Assembly: GCA_902528215.1 (NCBI GenBank)
Contig: CABZRR010000006.1
Location: 1 to 57,927 of the forward strand
Origin: an uncultured SAR86 cluster bacterium
GTDB taxonomy: Bacteria; Pseudomonadota; Gammaproteobacteria; Magnimaribacterales; D2472
DNA: 57,927 bases
Direction: 5' to 3'
Position numbers and translations under genes: made by a program. Shown here one piece after another: positions 1-9,322 of the stretch (its first letter is position 1; each line of letters begins with the position of its first letter). The notes under the pieces were generated by a model. The model ran no database searches and was not told where the DNA came from. It was given only the letters and a program-made list of their open reading frames with translations.

Positions 1-531
1 ACCTTTAGAAAGAATCGTCCATGCGGTCCTCTTCTTCAGAGCTCTATGCAACCTGACTCTGCTGTCCCAAAAGAGTGGTGGACACCATCATTTCTATCTA
101 AGGGTGAAACTTTAGAAGAGCTGGCCGAAGTTGCTGGAATTGACATAAAGGGTCTTTTATCAACTCAAGCTAAAGTAAATGAATATGCTAAATCTGGAAA
201 AGATCTTGATCTTCACAGAGGTGACACAGCTTATGATAGATATTATGGTGATCCATCTGTCACACCAAATCCATGCCTAGCACCATTAGAGAAGGGCCCT
301 TTTTATTGTATGGTCCTTTATCCAGGAGAGATGGGTACTGCTGGAGGCTTAGTTATTGATACTCATGCCAGAGTCCTCAACAAAGAAGGAAACGTCATAC
401 CTGGACTTTATGCCTGTGGTAATTGCTCTACAGCGTTGCTGCCAACTTATCCTGGTCCAGGATCAACTCTTGGCCCAGCTATGACATTTGGATACTTAGC
501 TGCAAAAGATATAACTGGTTCAAATTTTTAA
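1..531 (+). CDS. FAD-binding dehydrogenase, 3-ketosteroid-1-dehydrogenase / fumarate-reductase flavoprotein-like, C-terminal part (5' truncated by window)
   Basis: Frame is open from base 1 (TFRKNRPCGPLLQSSMQPDS...); C-terminal GGLVIDTHARVLNKEGNVIPGLYACGN...GPGSTLGPAMTFGYLAA is typical of the KstD-like family. Confidence 0.8.
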   Translation, partial: TFRKNRPCGPLLQSSMQPDSAVPKEWWTPSFLSKGETLEELAEVAGIDIKGLLSTQAKVNEYAKSGKDLDLHRGDTAYDRYYGDPSVTPNPCLAPLEKGPFYCMVLYPGEMGTAGGLVIDTHARVLNKEGNVIPGLYACGNCSTALLPTYPGPGSTLGPAMTFGYLAAKDITGSNF

Positions 532-534
532 TAA

Positions 535-1287
535 ATGGACTTTTCTAATAAAACTGCACTAATAACTGGCGCAGGTCAGGGGGTTGGAGAGGGAATTGCA
601 ACGGCTCTTGCTTCATATGGTGCTAACGTTAGTTTGATTGGCAGAACTTTATCTAAAGTTCAACGTGTTGCAGATGAGATAAATGATAATGGAGGATCAG
701 CTACAGCAATTCAATGTGATGTAAAAGATAAAACTTCAATCAATAATTCAATCTTATCAACAGTCACACATTTTAAATCTTTAAATATATTGATTAATAA
801 TGCTCAAGAGGTGCCACTAGGAAATCTACTAAATGTCTCTGATGAATCATTTCTTGATGGATGGAATTCTGGCCCTCTAGCTACCTTGAGATTTATGAAA
901 GGATGTTATCCTCATCTTAAAGGAGATGGAAAGATTATAAATCTAGCTAGCTCTTCAGCACTTAGACCCGATTCAGCTTCTTATGGAGCATACGCAGCTG
1001 TAAAGGAAGCTATACGTTCATTATCAAGAGCCGCGGCAGTAGAGTGGGGATCAGATAATATTTTAGTTAATTGTATTATGCCACTTGCAAAATCTTCTGG
1101 AATGGAATGGTGGATGAATGAAAATCCTGATGAGGCAAATGAATTTTTAAAAACCATCCCAGTTGGTAAAGTAGGTGATTGTAAAGATGATATCGGAGAA
1201 GCAGTTTGCCACTTATTATCTGATGGAATGAATTACATAACAGGATCAACTATTATGATTGATGGTGGTCAAGCATACTTAAGATAA
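535..1287 (+). CDS. SDR family oxidoreductase
   Basis: TGAGQGVGEGIA nucleotide-binding motif, YGAYAAVK active site, C-terminal GSTIMIDGG. Confidence 0.9.
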   Translation: MDFSNKTALITGAGQGVGEGIATALASYGANVSLIGRTLSKVQRVADEINDNGGSATAIQCDVKDKTSINNSILSTVTHFKSLNILINNAQEVPLGNLLNVSDESFLDGWNSGPLATLRFMKGCYPHLKGDGKIINLASSSALRPDSASYGAYAAVKEAIRSLSRAAAVEWGSDNILVNCIMPLAKSSGMEWWMNENPDEANEFLKTIPVGKVGDCKDDIGEAVCHLLSDGMNYITGSTIMIDGGQAYLR

Positions 1288-1294
1288 TACCAAG

Positions 1295-1780
1295 ATGGAT
1301 AAATTACAAAAATTAATTGATATTGAAGAAATTAAAAATCTTAAACATAGATATTTTAGGGCTATTGATATGGCAGATTTTGATTTGTTGGATCACGTTT
1401 TCGCAGATAATATTTCAATTGATTATCGGGGTGGGACATATAGATGGGAGTCAAAGGGAAAAGACAATATAAAAGAAAGTCTTAAACAAGCTTTTCATAA
1501 TCAAGCTGCATCAATGCATACCGCTCATCATCCAGAGATAAAAATTCTTTCTGAGACAGAAGCGACAGGAAAATGGTATTTGCAGGATATTTTCTATAAT
1601 TTTGATATGGACAGCGTTACACAAGGAACTGCATTGTATGAGGATAAATATATTAAGTTCGAAAATAATTGGTTAATACTTCATTCCGAATATGATCGAA
1701 TATGGGAATGCGTATCACCAATAAATCCTGAGGATAAATTTACGACAATCATGTTAAAAGAAAAAGGAATTCAAAAATAG
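1295..1780 (+). CDS. SnoaL/NTF2-like (BaiE-like) protein
   Basis: EEIKNLKHRYFRAID...DLLDHVFADNISIDY pattern of SnoaL-like dehydratases/isomerases. Confidence 0.75.
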   Translation: MDKLQKLIDIEEIKNLKHRYFRAIDMADFDLLDHVFADNISIDYRGGTYRWESKGKDNIKESLKQAFHNQAASMHTAHHPEIKILSETEATGKWYLQDIFYNFDMDSVTQGTALYEDKYIKFENNWLILHSEYDRIWECVSPINPEDKFTTIMLKEKGIQK

Positions 1781-1788
1781 GAATAAAA

Positions 1789-2217
1789 ATGAAAGAAAAA
1801 GTTCAATCTGCTCTTGATAATTATGTGCTTGCATATACAAATAATGACAAATCTTTATTTAGAAGTTTGTGGGATGATCACGCAATATTTGAAGACCCAG
1901 TAGGGGCTGATCCCTGCATTGGAATAGAAGCTATTTGTGAATTTTGGGATTATGGTCATGCTAGCGGTATGGAAATAACACCTAAAAATGTTGAAACTGT
2001 TGTTTGCTCAAATGAGGGTATCTTAAAAGCAACCATGGAAGTTAGGAATACCAATGAAAATACCGGAATGAATATTTCAATTGTTGATCATTTTGTTATC
2101 AATAAAGAGGGCAAGATTACAAGTGGAAGAGCATTCTGGGATGAGTCATCAATCTCTAACCCTTCCGATTTAAATTCATTTGACATCAATGTTGATGAAT
2201 TTAAAGACAGAGGATAG
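1789..2217 (+). CDS. SnoaL/NTF2-like protein (steroid delta-isomerase-like fold)
   Basis: ALDNYVLAYTNNDKSLFRSLWDDHAIFEDPVG pattern; adjacent to similar fold. Confidence 0.75.
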   Translation: MKEKVQSALDNYVLAYTNNDKSLFRSLWDDHAIFEDPVGADPCIGIEAICEFWDYGHASGMEITPKNVETVVCSNEGILKATMEVRNTNENTGMNISIVDHFVINKEGKITSGRAFWDESSISNPSDLNSFDINVDEFKDRG

Positions 2218-2231
2218 ATATTTCATCGCTG

Positions 2232-2987
2232 ATGAAACTTAGCGTTAATCTAAATAAGATTGCACTTCTCAGAAACTCTCGTGGCAATAACGTTCCATCG
2301 TTACGAGAATATGCTAATTTGGCTATTAGGCTTGGTGTAGATGGTTTAACTCTCCACCCAAGACCTGACCATCGTCATGCCACATCTGATGATGCATTAG
2401 AGGTTTCAAAAATTTGTAAAGATAATAATCTTGAGTTTAATTTAGAGGGCAATCCTTTTTCTTTACCGGAGCAAGATTTTCTTGGTTTCAAACAATTATG
2501 CAATTTAGCTCAACCACATCAAATAACTCTAGTGCCTGATAGTCTTGACCAAGTGACCTCTGATCATGGATGGCAACCTGGCTACTTAGATAATGAATTA
2601 AGTGAATTTGTAAAAGAAATTAAATCTTCTAATTCGAGAATGAGTTTATTTATAGATGCTAATCCTAAGTCAGTTGAGTACGCTGCTAATAAAGGTTTTG
2701 ATAGAGTTGAAATTTATACAGGGCCATTTGCTTATTACTTAGAGTCAAATAACATAGATAAACTCAATCAAGTGAAAAAAAATATAACTGATTGTATTGC
2801 AACCGCAAATGATCATGACATGGGAGTTAATGCTGGCCATGATTTAAATCTTGTTAATCTCCCTCAATTAAAAGAATGCGGTATTATTGATGAAGTTTCT
2901 ATTGGCCATGCAATTATGACAGATGCGTTGAAATTTGGCTTTAGCGATACCATAATGAAATATATTAAATTAATAAGGAATCATTAA
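2232..2987 (+). CDS. pdxJ: Pyridoxine 5'-phosphate synthase
   Basis: LSVNLNKIALLRNSRG...TLHPRPDHRH...NAGHDLNL...SIGHAI motifs. Confidence 0.93.
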   Translation: MKLSVNLNKIALLRNSRGNNVPSLREYANLAIRLGVDGLTLHPRPDHRHATSDDALEVSKICKDNNLEFNLEGNPFSLPEQDFLGFKQLCNLAQPHQITLVPDSLDQVTSDHGWQPGYLDNELSEFVKEIKSSNSRMSLFIDANPKSVEYAANKGFDRVEIYTGPFAYYLESNNIDKLNQVKKNITDCIATANDHDMGVNAGHDLNLVNLPQLKECGIIDEVSIGHAIMTDALKFGFSDTIMKYIKLIRNH

Positions 2988-3301
2988 TGTCTATAGAAGA
3001 AAAAATTAAAGAGCAAATAAAAGAGAACAAAATTCTACTATATATGAAAGGATCACCATATGAACCAAAATGCGGATTCTCAGCAAAAACCGTTCAAGCA
3101 TTGATTGATTGTGGAGCAGAATTTTCCTATGTTGATATTTTAGATAATCAAGATATTAGACAAACTTTACCATCTATATCTGATTGGCCAACGTTCCCTC
3201 AGCTTTTTGTGAAAGGGGAATTAATTGGTGGTTGCGATATAGTTACCGAAATGCATGAACAAGGAGAGCTAAAAGCAATTATTAAAGAGGTAGCTTCCTA
3301 A
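2987..3301 (+). CDS. grxD: Monothiol glutaredoxin, Grx4 family
   Basis: MKGSP...PKCGFSAKTVQ, WPTFPQLFVKGELIGGCDI. Confidence 0.95.
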   Translation: MSIEEKIKEQIKENKILLYMKGSPYEPKCGFSAKTVQALIDCGAEFSYVDILDNQDIRQTLPSISDWPTFPQLFVKGELIGGCDIVTEMHEQGELKAIIKEVAS

Positions 3302-3304
3302 AAC

Positions 3305-3739
3305 TTACCCGAAGTCCTTCAGCATCGCTTTTAATTCAAGGCTATGTTGCTCCTCTTCTCCAATCATACTTCTTGCATATTCTTCTAGATATACAGAAGC
3401 GTCTTCAACAGTTGATAAGAGTTTTTTATATAAACTCAACGCATGAAGTTCATGTTCCATGCCTTCCTCTAAAATATCCTTTATTGAATGTCTATGTGTC
3501 TCAACAATTTTGGCAACTTTAAGACTTGGGTGTCCATCTAAACCGACCAATAGTTCACCAGCTTGTTGGGCATGAACCATTGATTCTGTTGCTTGTTCTT
3601 TAAGAAATGTAACGATAGGAATTCTATAAGGCCCGCTTACCATCAATGAGGAGTGCGTATAACGAACTACACCAGCTAATTCATATTCCATGATCTCATT
3701 TAAAATATTACATACTTCTTTAGTATTTAATTCTTTCAT
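3305..3739 (-). CDS. Ferritin-like / bacterioferritin-like di-iron protein
   Basis: Four-helix pattern with MEYELAGVVRY, ESMVHAQ, MEHELHAL and GEEEQH carboxylate/His motifs. Confidence 0.75.
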   Translation of the reverse strand: MKELNTKEVCNILNEIMEYELAGVVRYTHSSLMVSGPYRIPIVTFLKEQATESMVHAQQAGELLVGLDGHPSLKVAKIVETHRHSIKDILEEGMEHELHALSLYKKLLSTVEDASVYLEEYARSMIGEEEQHSLELKAMLKDFG

Positions 3740-3819
3740 AATTTTTAATTTGTATTTAAATGCATATAATATTGTGTTTTATATAATATGTAAAGTATTG
3801 ATTTAAGGTATTTTTTTAA

Positions 3820-3834
3820 TGATAATCATTCTCA
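3820..3834. promoter_or_regulatory. Putative Fur box (7-1-7)
   Basis: TGATAATCATTCTCA, one mismatch to TGATAATNATTATCA, in the divergent intergenic region beside a ferritin-like gene. Confidence 0.75.
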
Positions 3835-3871
3835 CTCTAGTATTAATTCTCATTTATGAAATCATAGAAAC

Positions 3872-4597
3872 ATGCAAATAATTAGAGGTGACGACTATCA
3901 ATCATGGGTTTATGCACATCATGATGACTTAATAGTTGTTGATCCGTGGCTAACAAATAAACAGGTTTTTCCGGGATTGAACTGGTTATTACATCGCAGC
4001 GCTTTGCAGGAGTCATACTTAGTAAAAAATAATTTAATAAATAAAGTGACTCACATAATTATTACTGCTCATTTTTCTGATCATTTAGACTTAGATTCTT
4101 TAAATCAATTTGATAAAGACATTCACATATACACCACTCATGAAGCGTCAAAAATTTTAATTAAAAATGGATTTAAAAATGTGACCAAAGTTAAAATTAA
4201 CCAATCTTATGAGTTAGGATCATTAAAGTTACGAATCTATCAAGCGGGGAAACCTTATCATTCGACCACATTTGCTTATTCATTAGAGGATGGAAATGCC
4301 AAGGTATTTCATGAATCTCATATGTTCAATAAAAACTTAGTAATTGAAGATATCGACGCTTGTATTATGACAATTGATAAGGTTAAGGTTTTTGGAATCG
4401 TTCAAGTTTCTATGGATATAGAACAAGCAAAATCTGCACAATTAGCCTTAAATGCAAAATACTTTATACCAACAGGAATTGCTCCAAGCAGAACAAAGGG
4501 TCTTATAAGCTATATTCTAAGTATTAAAGAGTTTGATTCAGGGAATGATCTATTACCTGCAGTCTGCAGACAGGTTGGCGATACTCTTAGTATTTAA
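3872..4597 (+). CDS. MBL-fold-like protein with degenerate metal motif
   Basis: VVDPWLT... IITAHFSDHLD... HESHMF; UlaG-like architecture. Confidence 0.65.
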   Translation: MQIIRGDDYQSWVYAHHDDLIVVDPWLTNKQVFPGLNWLLHRSALQESYLVKNNLINKVTHIIITAHFSDHLDLDSLNQFDKDIHIYTTHEASKILIKNGFKNVTKVKINQSYELGSLKLRIYQAGKPYHSTTFAYSLEDGNAKVFHESHMFNKNLVIEDIDACIMTIDKVKVFGIVQVSMDIEQAKSAQLALNAKYFIPTGIAPSRTKGLISYILSIKEFDSGNDLLPAVCRQVGDTLSI

Positions 4598-5190
4598 TTT
4601 TTAATGAAACTATCATAATCATTAACAATTTTACAGAAGACTTGAGCTGTGACTTCGGCATCATATGCAGCACTATGAGCTTCATCGTTGTCGTAAGATA
4701 TATCCAATTCTTTGCATACTTTTGCAAGAACAGTTTGCTTGGTAGCTAACACACCTAAACTTACAGTATCTATTAATGAAAAGGTATGGAAAGGAGATTT
4801 CTTAATATTATTCCTATGACATGCCTCAAGAAGAAAACTATGATCAAAAAAGGCATTATGACCTACTAAAATTGCTCTTGAGCATTCATATTTTGATTTT
4901 TGTTTATTAATTATTTTAAAGGATTCTTTGAGGGCATGCTCCTCCTCTACAGCTAATCTTAGTGGATGATTTAAATCTAATCGAAGAAATTCTAATGCTT
5001 CCTTGTCTACCTCAAGTCCCTCAAAAGGTTTAATGTGATATCTATACGAATCGCCTAATATTAATTTAGAATCCTCATCATCAATTAATTGAATTGCTAT
5101 TTCTAAAATTGCATTTCTTTTTGAATCAAAACCACCAGTTTCAAGATCAACAATAACAGGAAGAAATTTTCTAAATCTATCTTTTAACAT
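4594..5190 (-). CDS. rnt: Ribonuclease T
   Basis: VIVDLETGGFDSKRNAILEIA (DEDD ExoI), LVGHNAFFDHSFL, HSAAYDAEVTAQVF. Confidence 0.92.
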   Translation of the reverse strand: MLKDRFRKFLPVIVDLETGGFDSKRNAILEIAIQLIDDEDSKLILGDSYRYHIKPFEGLEVDKEALEFLRLDLNHPLRLAVEEEHALKESFKIINKQKSKYECSRAILVGHNAFFDHSFLLEACHRNNIKKSPFHTFSLIDTVSLGVLATKQTVLAKVCKELDISYDNDEAHSAAYDAEVTAQVFCKIVNDYDSFIKN

Positions 5191-5240
5191 TTAAGCCCCT
5201 TATTATGCTCATATAATATAAACGATAATCTCATATAAAT

Positions 5241-6260
5241 ATGATTTTTAAAGACATAACTGACACAAAGTTCAAAGGTATTGAAATATCTTCTTATCAT
5301 GAGTTTGATCACGAGAAAGTTTATTATTATGAAGATGATAATACTGGCATTAAGTCTCTTGTAGCTATTCACGATTCTTCAAAAGGCCCAGCAATTGGTG
5401 GGTGCAGATTCAAGGAATACGATTCATTTGAGCAAGGTTTAAATGATGTATTGCGTTTGTCTCGAGGCATGACTCATAAAAACAATGTTGCTCAAATTCC
5501 ATTTGGTGGTGGCAAAGCTATAATTTTTCAAGAATCTCACAAATCAGATGATCTATTAAGATCATATGCCAATTTCTTAAATCTCTTAGAGGGTCAATAC
5601 ATATCTGCCGAAGACATAGGTATTTCACTGGAGGATATAAGATTCATTAAAAAATATACCGAATTTGTTTTTGATAATATTGATCCTGGACCATATACAG
5701 CAAAAGGTATTTATTATGTAATAAAGGAAGCAATTGATTTTTGTTTTTCACAACCATTAACTGATAAAAAAATTTCCATTCAAGGAGCTGGAAGTGTAGG
5801 GATGCATCTTGCAGAGCATCTAGCCAATGATGGAGCTAATGTTTTTATTTCGGATATTGATAAATCAAAACTTGAAATCATCGATAATCCTAACATTAAT
5901 CCTATTGATGATGCATTTTCACTTGAATGTGATGTATTTTCTCCTTGTGCATTAGGAGCTATATTCAATAAGTCATCTATTAAAAGTTTAAATTGTAAAA
6001 TTATCGCTGGCGGTGCAAATAATCAACTCCAAGATTTGTCGATAGCCAACGCCCTTCATAGCAGGGGCATAATATATATACCTGACATTTTAATAAACTC
6101 TGGTGGAGCTATAGGTTTAACGAAAGATTTAATGCAAAGGAACGAATTGGAGACCGAATCAGATTTAATGAATATTGCTTACAGAGTTAGAGAAGCCTTT
6201 ACTGAATCTCAAGAAAAATCAATTAGTCTTCAAGATACAATAAGAGAACTGATTATTTAA
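5241..6260 (+). CDS. Glu/Leu/Phe/Val dehydrogenase family (leucine dehydrogenase-like)
   Basis: AIHDSSKGPAIGGCRF, GMTHKNNVAQIPFGGGKA, IQGAGSVGMHLAEHL. Confidence 0.9.
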   Translation: MIFKDITDTKFKGIEISSYHEFDHEKVYYYEDDNTGIKSLVAIHDSSKGPAIGGCRFKEYDSFEQGLNDVLRLSRGMTHKNNVAQIPFGGGKAIIFQESHKSDDLLRSYANFLNLLEGQYISAEDIGISLEDIRFIKKYTEFVFDNIDPGPYTAKGIYYVIKEAIDFCFSQPLTDKKISIQGAGSVGMHLAEHLANDGANVFISDIDKSKLEIIDNPNINPIDDAFSLECDVFSPCALGAIFNKSSIKSLNCKIIAGGANNQLQDLSIANALHSRGIIYIPDILINSGGAIGLTKDLMQRNELETESDLMNIAYRVREAFTESQEKSISLQDTIRELII

Positions 6261-6262
6261 AT

Positions 6263-7306
6263 TTATTCAGCAACCCCTAACTTTCTTTGTAATTTAGTAT
6301 TCGAAGTTGTATATCCAAATGGCACTCTTTCTCCTGGGAAAATCCTTTGATAAGCCTTTTGAACTGCTAAAGTAGTTTCATGAAATCCGCATAAAATTAA
6401 ATCTAGTTTTCCGGGATAATCATTGATATCTCCAACTGCAAAAATTCCATCTCTATTTGTTTCAAAGTTTTCAGTATTCACAGATATTTTTTTTGATTCA
6501 AGTTCTAACTCCCACTCAAGGATAGGACCTAATTTTTTATTTAATCCAAATAGAAACAATAATTCATCTGCCTCATGAACTACAGATTCTTTAGAATCAA
6601 AGTTTTTTAAGATAACCCCATTTACCTTATCATCACCTTTTATTTCTTCAATTTGATAAGGAGTTAGAAGATTGATTTTACCAGATTTCACAAGTTCTCT
6701 CATTTGAGCCTCAGTATGTTGGGCTCCTCTAAACTGATCTCTTCTATGTACTAGATTTACAGACTTAGCCGTTTTTACTAATTCAACTGTCCAATCTAAT
6801 GCTGAATCGCCACCACCAAAAATAAATAAGTTTTTATCTTTATATTGATCTATAGATTTAACTGCATAGCTCACACCTTTCCCTAAAAATTTGTCAGGAT
6901 CTTCTATGTTTGGAGGTCTTCTTGGCTCAAATGAACCAGCTCCAGCTGCAATGAATATATTTTTTGTAGTACATTCAATACCTTCATTAGTTCTCACTAA
7001 CCAAGTCGATATATCATTTGATGATGAAACTGATTCGATCGATTCAACTCTTTGAGAAAGATGAAGATCATACTCAAAGGGTTTAATTTGTTCAATCAAT
7101 GCATCCACATGCTCTTGCGCTGTTTGGGTCGGAACCCCTGGTATGTCGTATATAGGCTTTTCTGGGTAGAGTTCAGAGCATTGCCCACCAACTTTGTCCA
7201 AGTTATCAATCAGGGTACATTTGAGACCCAAAAGACCAGCCTCAAAAACAGTAAATAATCCTACTGGACCTGCGCCAATTACTAAAATATCTGTTTCAAT
7301 TTTCAT
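6263..7306 (-). CDS. NAD(P)/FAD-dependent oxidoreductase, ferredoxin-NADP reductase type 2-like
   Basis: DILVIGAGPVGLFTVFEAGLLGL, GGQCSELYPEKPIYDIPG, GGGDSALDWTVEL, GIFAVGDIND. Confidence 0.88.
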   Translation of the reverse strand: MKIETDILVIGAGPVGLFTVFEAGLLGLKCTLIDNLDKVGGQCSELYPEKPIYDIPGVPTQTAQEHVDALIEQIKPFEYDLHLSQRVESIESVSSSNDISTWLVRTNEGIECTTKNIFIAAGAGSFEPRRPPNIEDPDKFLGKGVSYAVKSIDQYKDKNLFIFGGGDSALDWTVELVKTAKSVNLVHRRDQFRGAQHTEAQMRELVKSGKINLLTPYQIEEIKGDDKVNGVILKNFDSKESVVHEADELLFLFGLNKKLGPILEWELELESKKISVNTENFETNRDGIFAVGDINDYPGKLDLILCGFHETTLAVQKAYQRIFPGERVPFGYTTSNTKLQRKLGVAE

Positions 7307-9267
7307 TTAATTTTCTGTCCTGGTTGCGCTCCTGAATCAGGAGATAATACAAATATGCCGCCTTCAGAATCACTGGCTGCAAGAATCATGCCTTCAGAAA
7401 TACCAAATTTCATTTTTCTTGGAGCTAGGTTGAATACCATTACTACTAATTTATCTATTAAATCAGAAGGCTCATAAACTGATTTTATACCAGCAAAGAC
7501 ATTTTTTGTTCCTAAATCTCCAAGATTAAGCTTTATTGCTAGAAGTTTGTCTGCGCCTTCAACATGAGAAGCCTCCTCAATCTTAGCAACTCTTAAATCA
7601 ACTTTCATAAAGTCATCAATCTGAATAATATTTTCTTCTTCTTTCATTATTTTTTCCTTTTTATAGAAATCATTTAAATCAATCGGCTCGACTCTGGAAA
7701 TAATTGGTTTAAATTCATCAATTTCCAAATCGATCATTTTATCCTCAAGATTATCAATGCTAAAGCTATTTATTTTTAACATCTTAAGCATTTTATTACA
7801 TAAATTTGGCATTATCGGAGCTAGCAATATGCAAAGATTTTTAAAAACATTTAATGCAGTTGACACTATAATTATCGCGTCTTTTTGATCAATTTTCCAA
7901 GGAGTATTTTCATTTATAAATTTGTTAGTATTATCTGCTATCTGCATGATGAGTTTTATTGCTTTGGAAAACTCTTTTTTTTCATAATAATCAAGGATTT
8001 TATCCATATCCTTCATACAAGCTGATAGATATTCTTCATTAATTGATTTGGATAGGCGATTATTATTTTTTGAAATGAACGGAGCAGAGCGACTAAAAAT
8101 ATTTGAAAATTTTCCAACTAAATCAGAGTTTATTTTTTGTGCTAGATCCACTAAATTTAAGTCAAGATCTTCAATTTTTGAATTAAGCTTACTGGCGAAA
8201 TAATATCTTAATAATTCTGGGTCACATACATTTGCAAATTGATCTGCTGTGATAAATGTCCCTTTTGATTTAGACATTTTCTCTCCATTAACACTAACAA
8301 AGCCATGGACATGTATACTATCAGGGAGCTTATAATTTGAACTTTTCAAAAAAGCTGGCCAAAATAAACCATGAAAATAGGTAATATCCTTACCTATAAA
8401 ATGATGAATCTCATATTCTGAATTTTTACCCCATAGGCTTTCAATACTTAAATTATTTTTCTCTGCCCAATTTTTTGCTGATGCAATATATCCAATAGGA
8501 GCATCAACCCATACATAAAAATATTTATCTGATTCATCTGGAATTTTAAAACCAAAATACGGAGCATCACGAGAAATATCCCAACTCCTTAAATCGCCCT
8601 CAAGCCATTCTGAAAGCTTGCCAACAACTGAATTCTGAATAGACGCAGTTTTTAAAAACTTTTTAAGATTAGATTTGGATTTTTTAAGATCAAAGAAAAT
8701 ATGTTCTGATATTTTTGTGCTTGGTGTGCTGCCAGTTAGCGCGGATTTTGGATTAATTATTTCTGTAGCAGAATATGTAGCTCCACAAGAATCACAACCA
8801 TCTCCATATTGATCCTTGGCACCACATTTTGGGCATTCGCCAATAACATATCTATCTGCAAGAAACATCTTCTTTTCTTCATCAAAGCATTGCTCGATAT
8901 CCTCTTTGTAAATAAGACCCGTATCTTTTGCAGCAAGATAAATTTCTGAGACTAAGTCCTCATTCTCACTTGAATGTGTAGAGTGGTAATTAGTATATTT
9001 AATTCCAAATTTTTCTAAAGAATTCATGTGATCCTTTTTCATTTGATCTATAAAATCAATGGGTTTTATTTGCATTTCGTCTGCTTTCATCATGATAGGG
9101 GCACCATGTGCATCATCAGCACAAAAGCTTAGAACTTCATGATTGCAGTTGCGCATAAATCTAGTCCAAATATCTGTTTGGATATGTTCTAAAATATGCC
9201 CGATATGAATCTCACCATTAGCATAGGGCAATGCATTTGTAACGATAATTTTTCTTTTTTTCTTTAT
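7303..9267 (-). CDS. metG: Methionyl-tRNA synthetase (start uncertain; ORF track begins at TTG 9231, homology-supported reading extends to about 9267)
   Basis: (KKRKIIVTNA)LPYANGEIHIGHILE, CPKCGAKDQYGDGCDSCGATY zinc knuckle, EKMSKSKGTF, C-terminal tRNA-binding domain FMKVDLRVAKI. Confidence 0.93.
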   Translation of the reverse strand: MKKKRKIIVTNALPYANGEIHIGHILEHIQTDIWTRFMRNCNHEVLSFCADDAHGAPIMMKADEMQIKPIDFIDQMKKDHMNSLEKFGIKYTNYHSTHSSENEDLVSEIYLAAKDTGLIYKEDIEQCFDEEKKMFLADRYVIGECPKCGAKDQYGDGCDSCGATYSATEIINPKSALTGSTPSTKISEHIFFDLKKSKSNLKKFLKTASIQNSVVGKLSEWLEGDLRSWDISRDAPYFGFKIPDESDKYFYVWVDAPIGYIASAKNWAEKNNLSIESLWGKNSEYEIHHFIGKDITYFHGLFWPAFLKSSNYKLPDSIHVHGFVSVNGEKMSKSKGTFITADQFANVCDPELLRYYFASKLNSKIEDLDLNLVDLAQKINSDLVGKFSNIFSRSAPFISKNNNRLSKSINEEYLSACMKDMDKILDYYEKKEFSKAIKLIMQIADNTNKFINENTPWKIDQKDAIIIVSTALNVFKNLCILLAPIMPNLCNKMLKMLKINSFSIDNLEDKMIDLEIDEFKPIISRVEPIDLNDFYKKEKIMKEEENIIQIDDFMKVDLRVAKIEEASHVEGADKLLAIKLNLGDLGTKNVFAGIKSVYEPSDLIDKLVVMVFNLAPRKMKFGISEGMILAASDSEGGIFVLSPDSGAQPGQKIK

Positions 9268-9322
9268 TTTTAGGACCTAATTTATCTTTTAATCGAGTAT
9301 TATAAGTCAAAACATTATATCA

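Noticed and set aside
5184-5372. 62-aa minus-strand ORF
   Set aside because: Overlaps the 5' end of the leucine-dehydrogenase-like gene; no recognisable motif; likely spurious.
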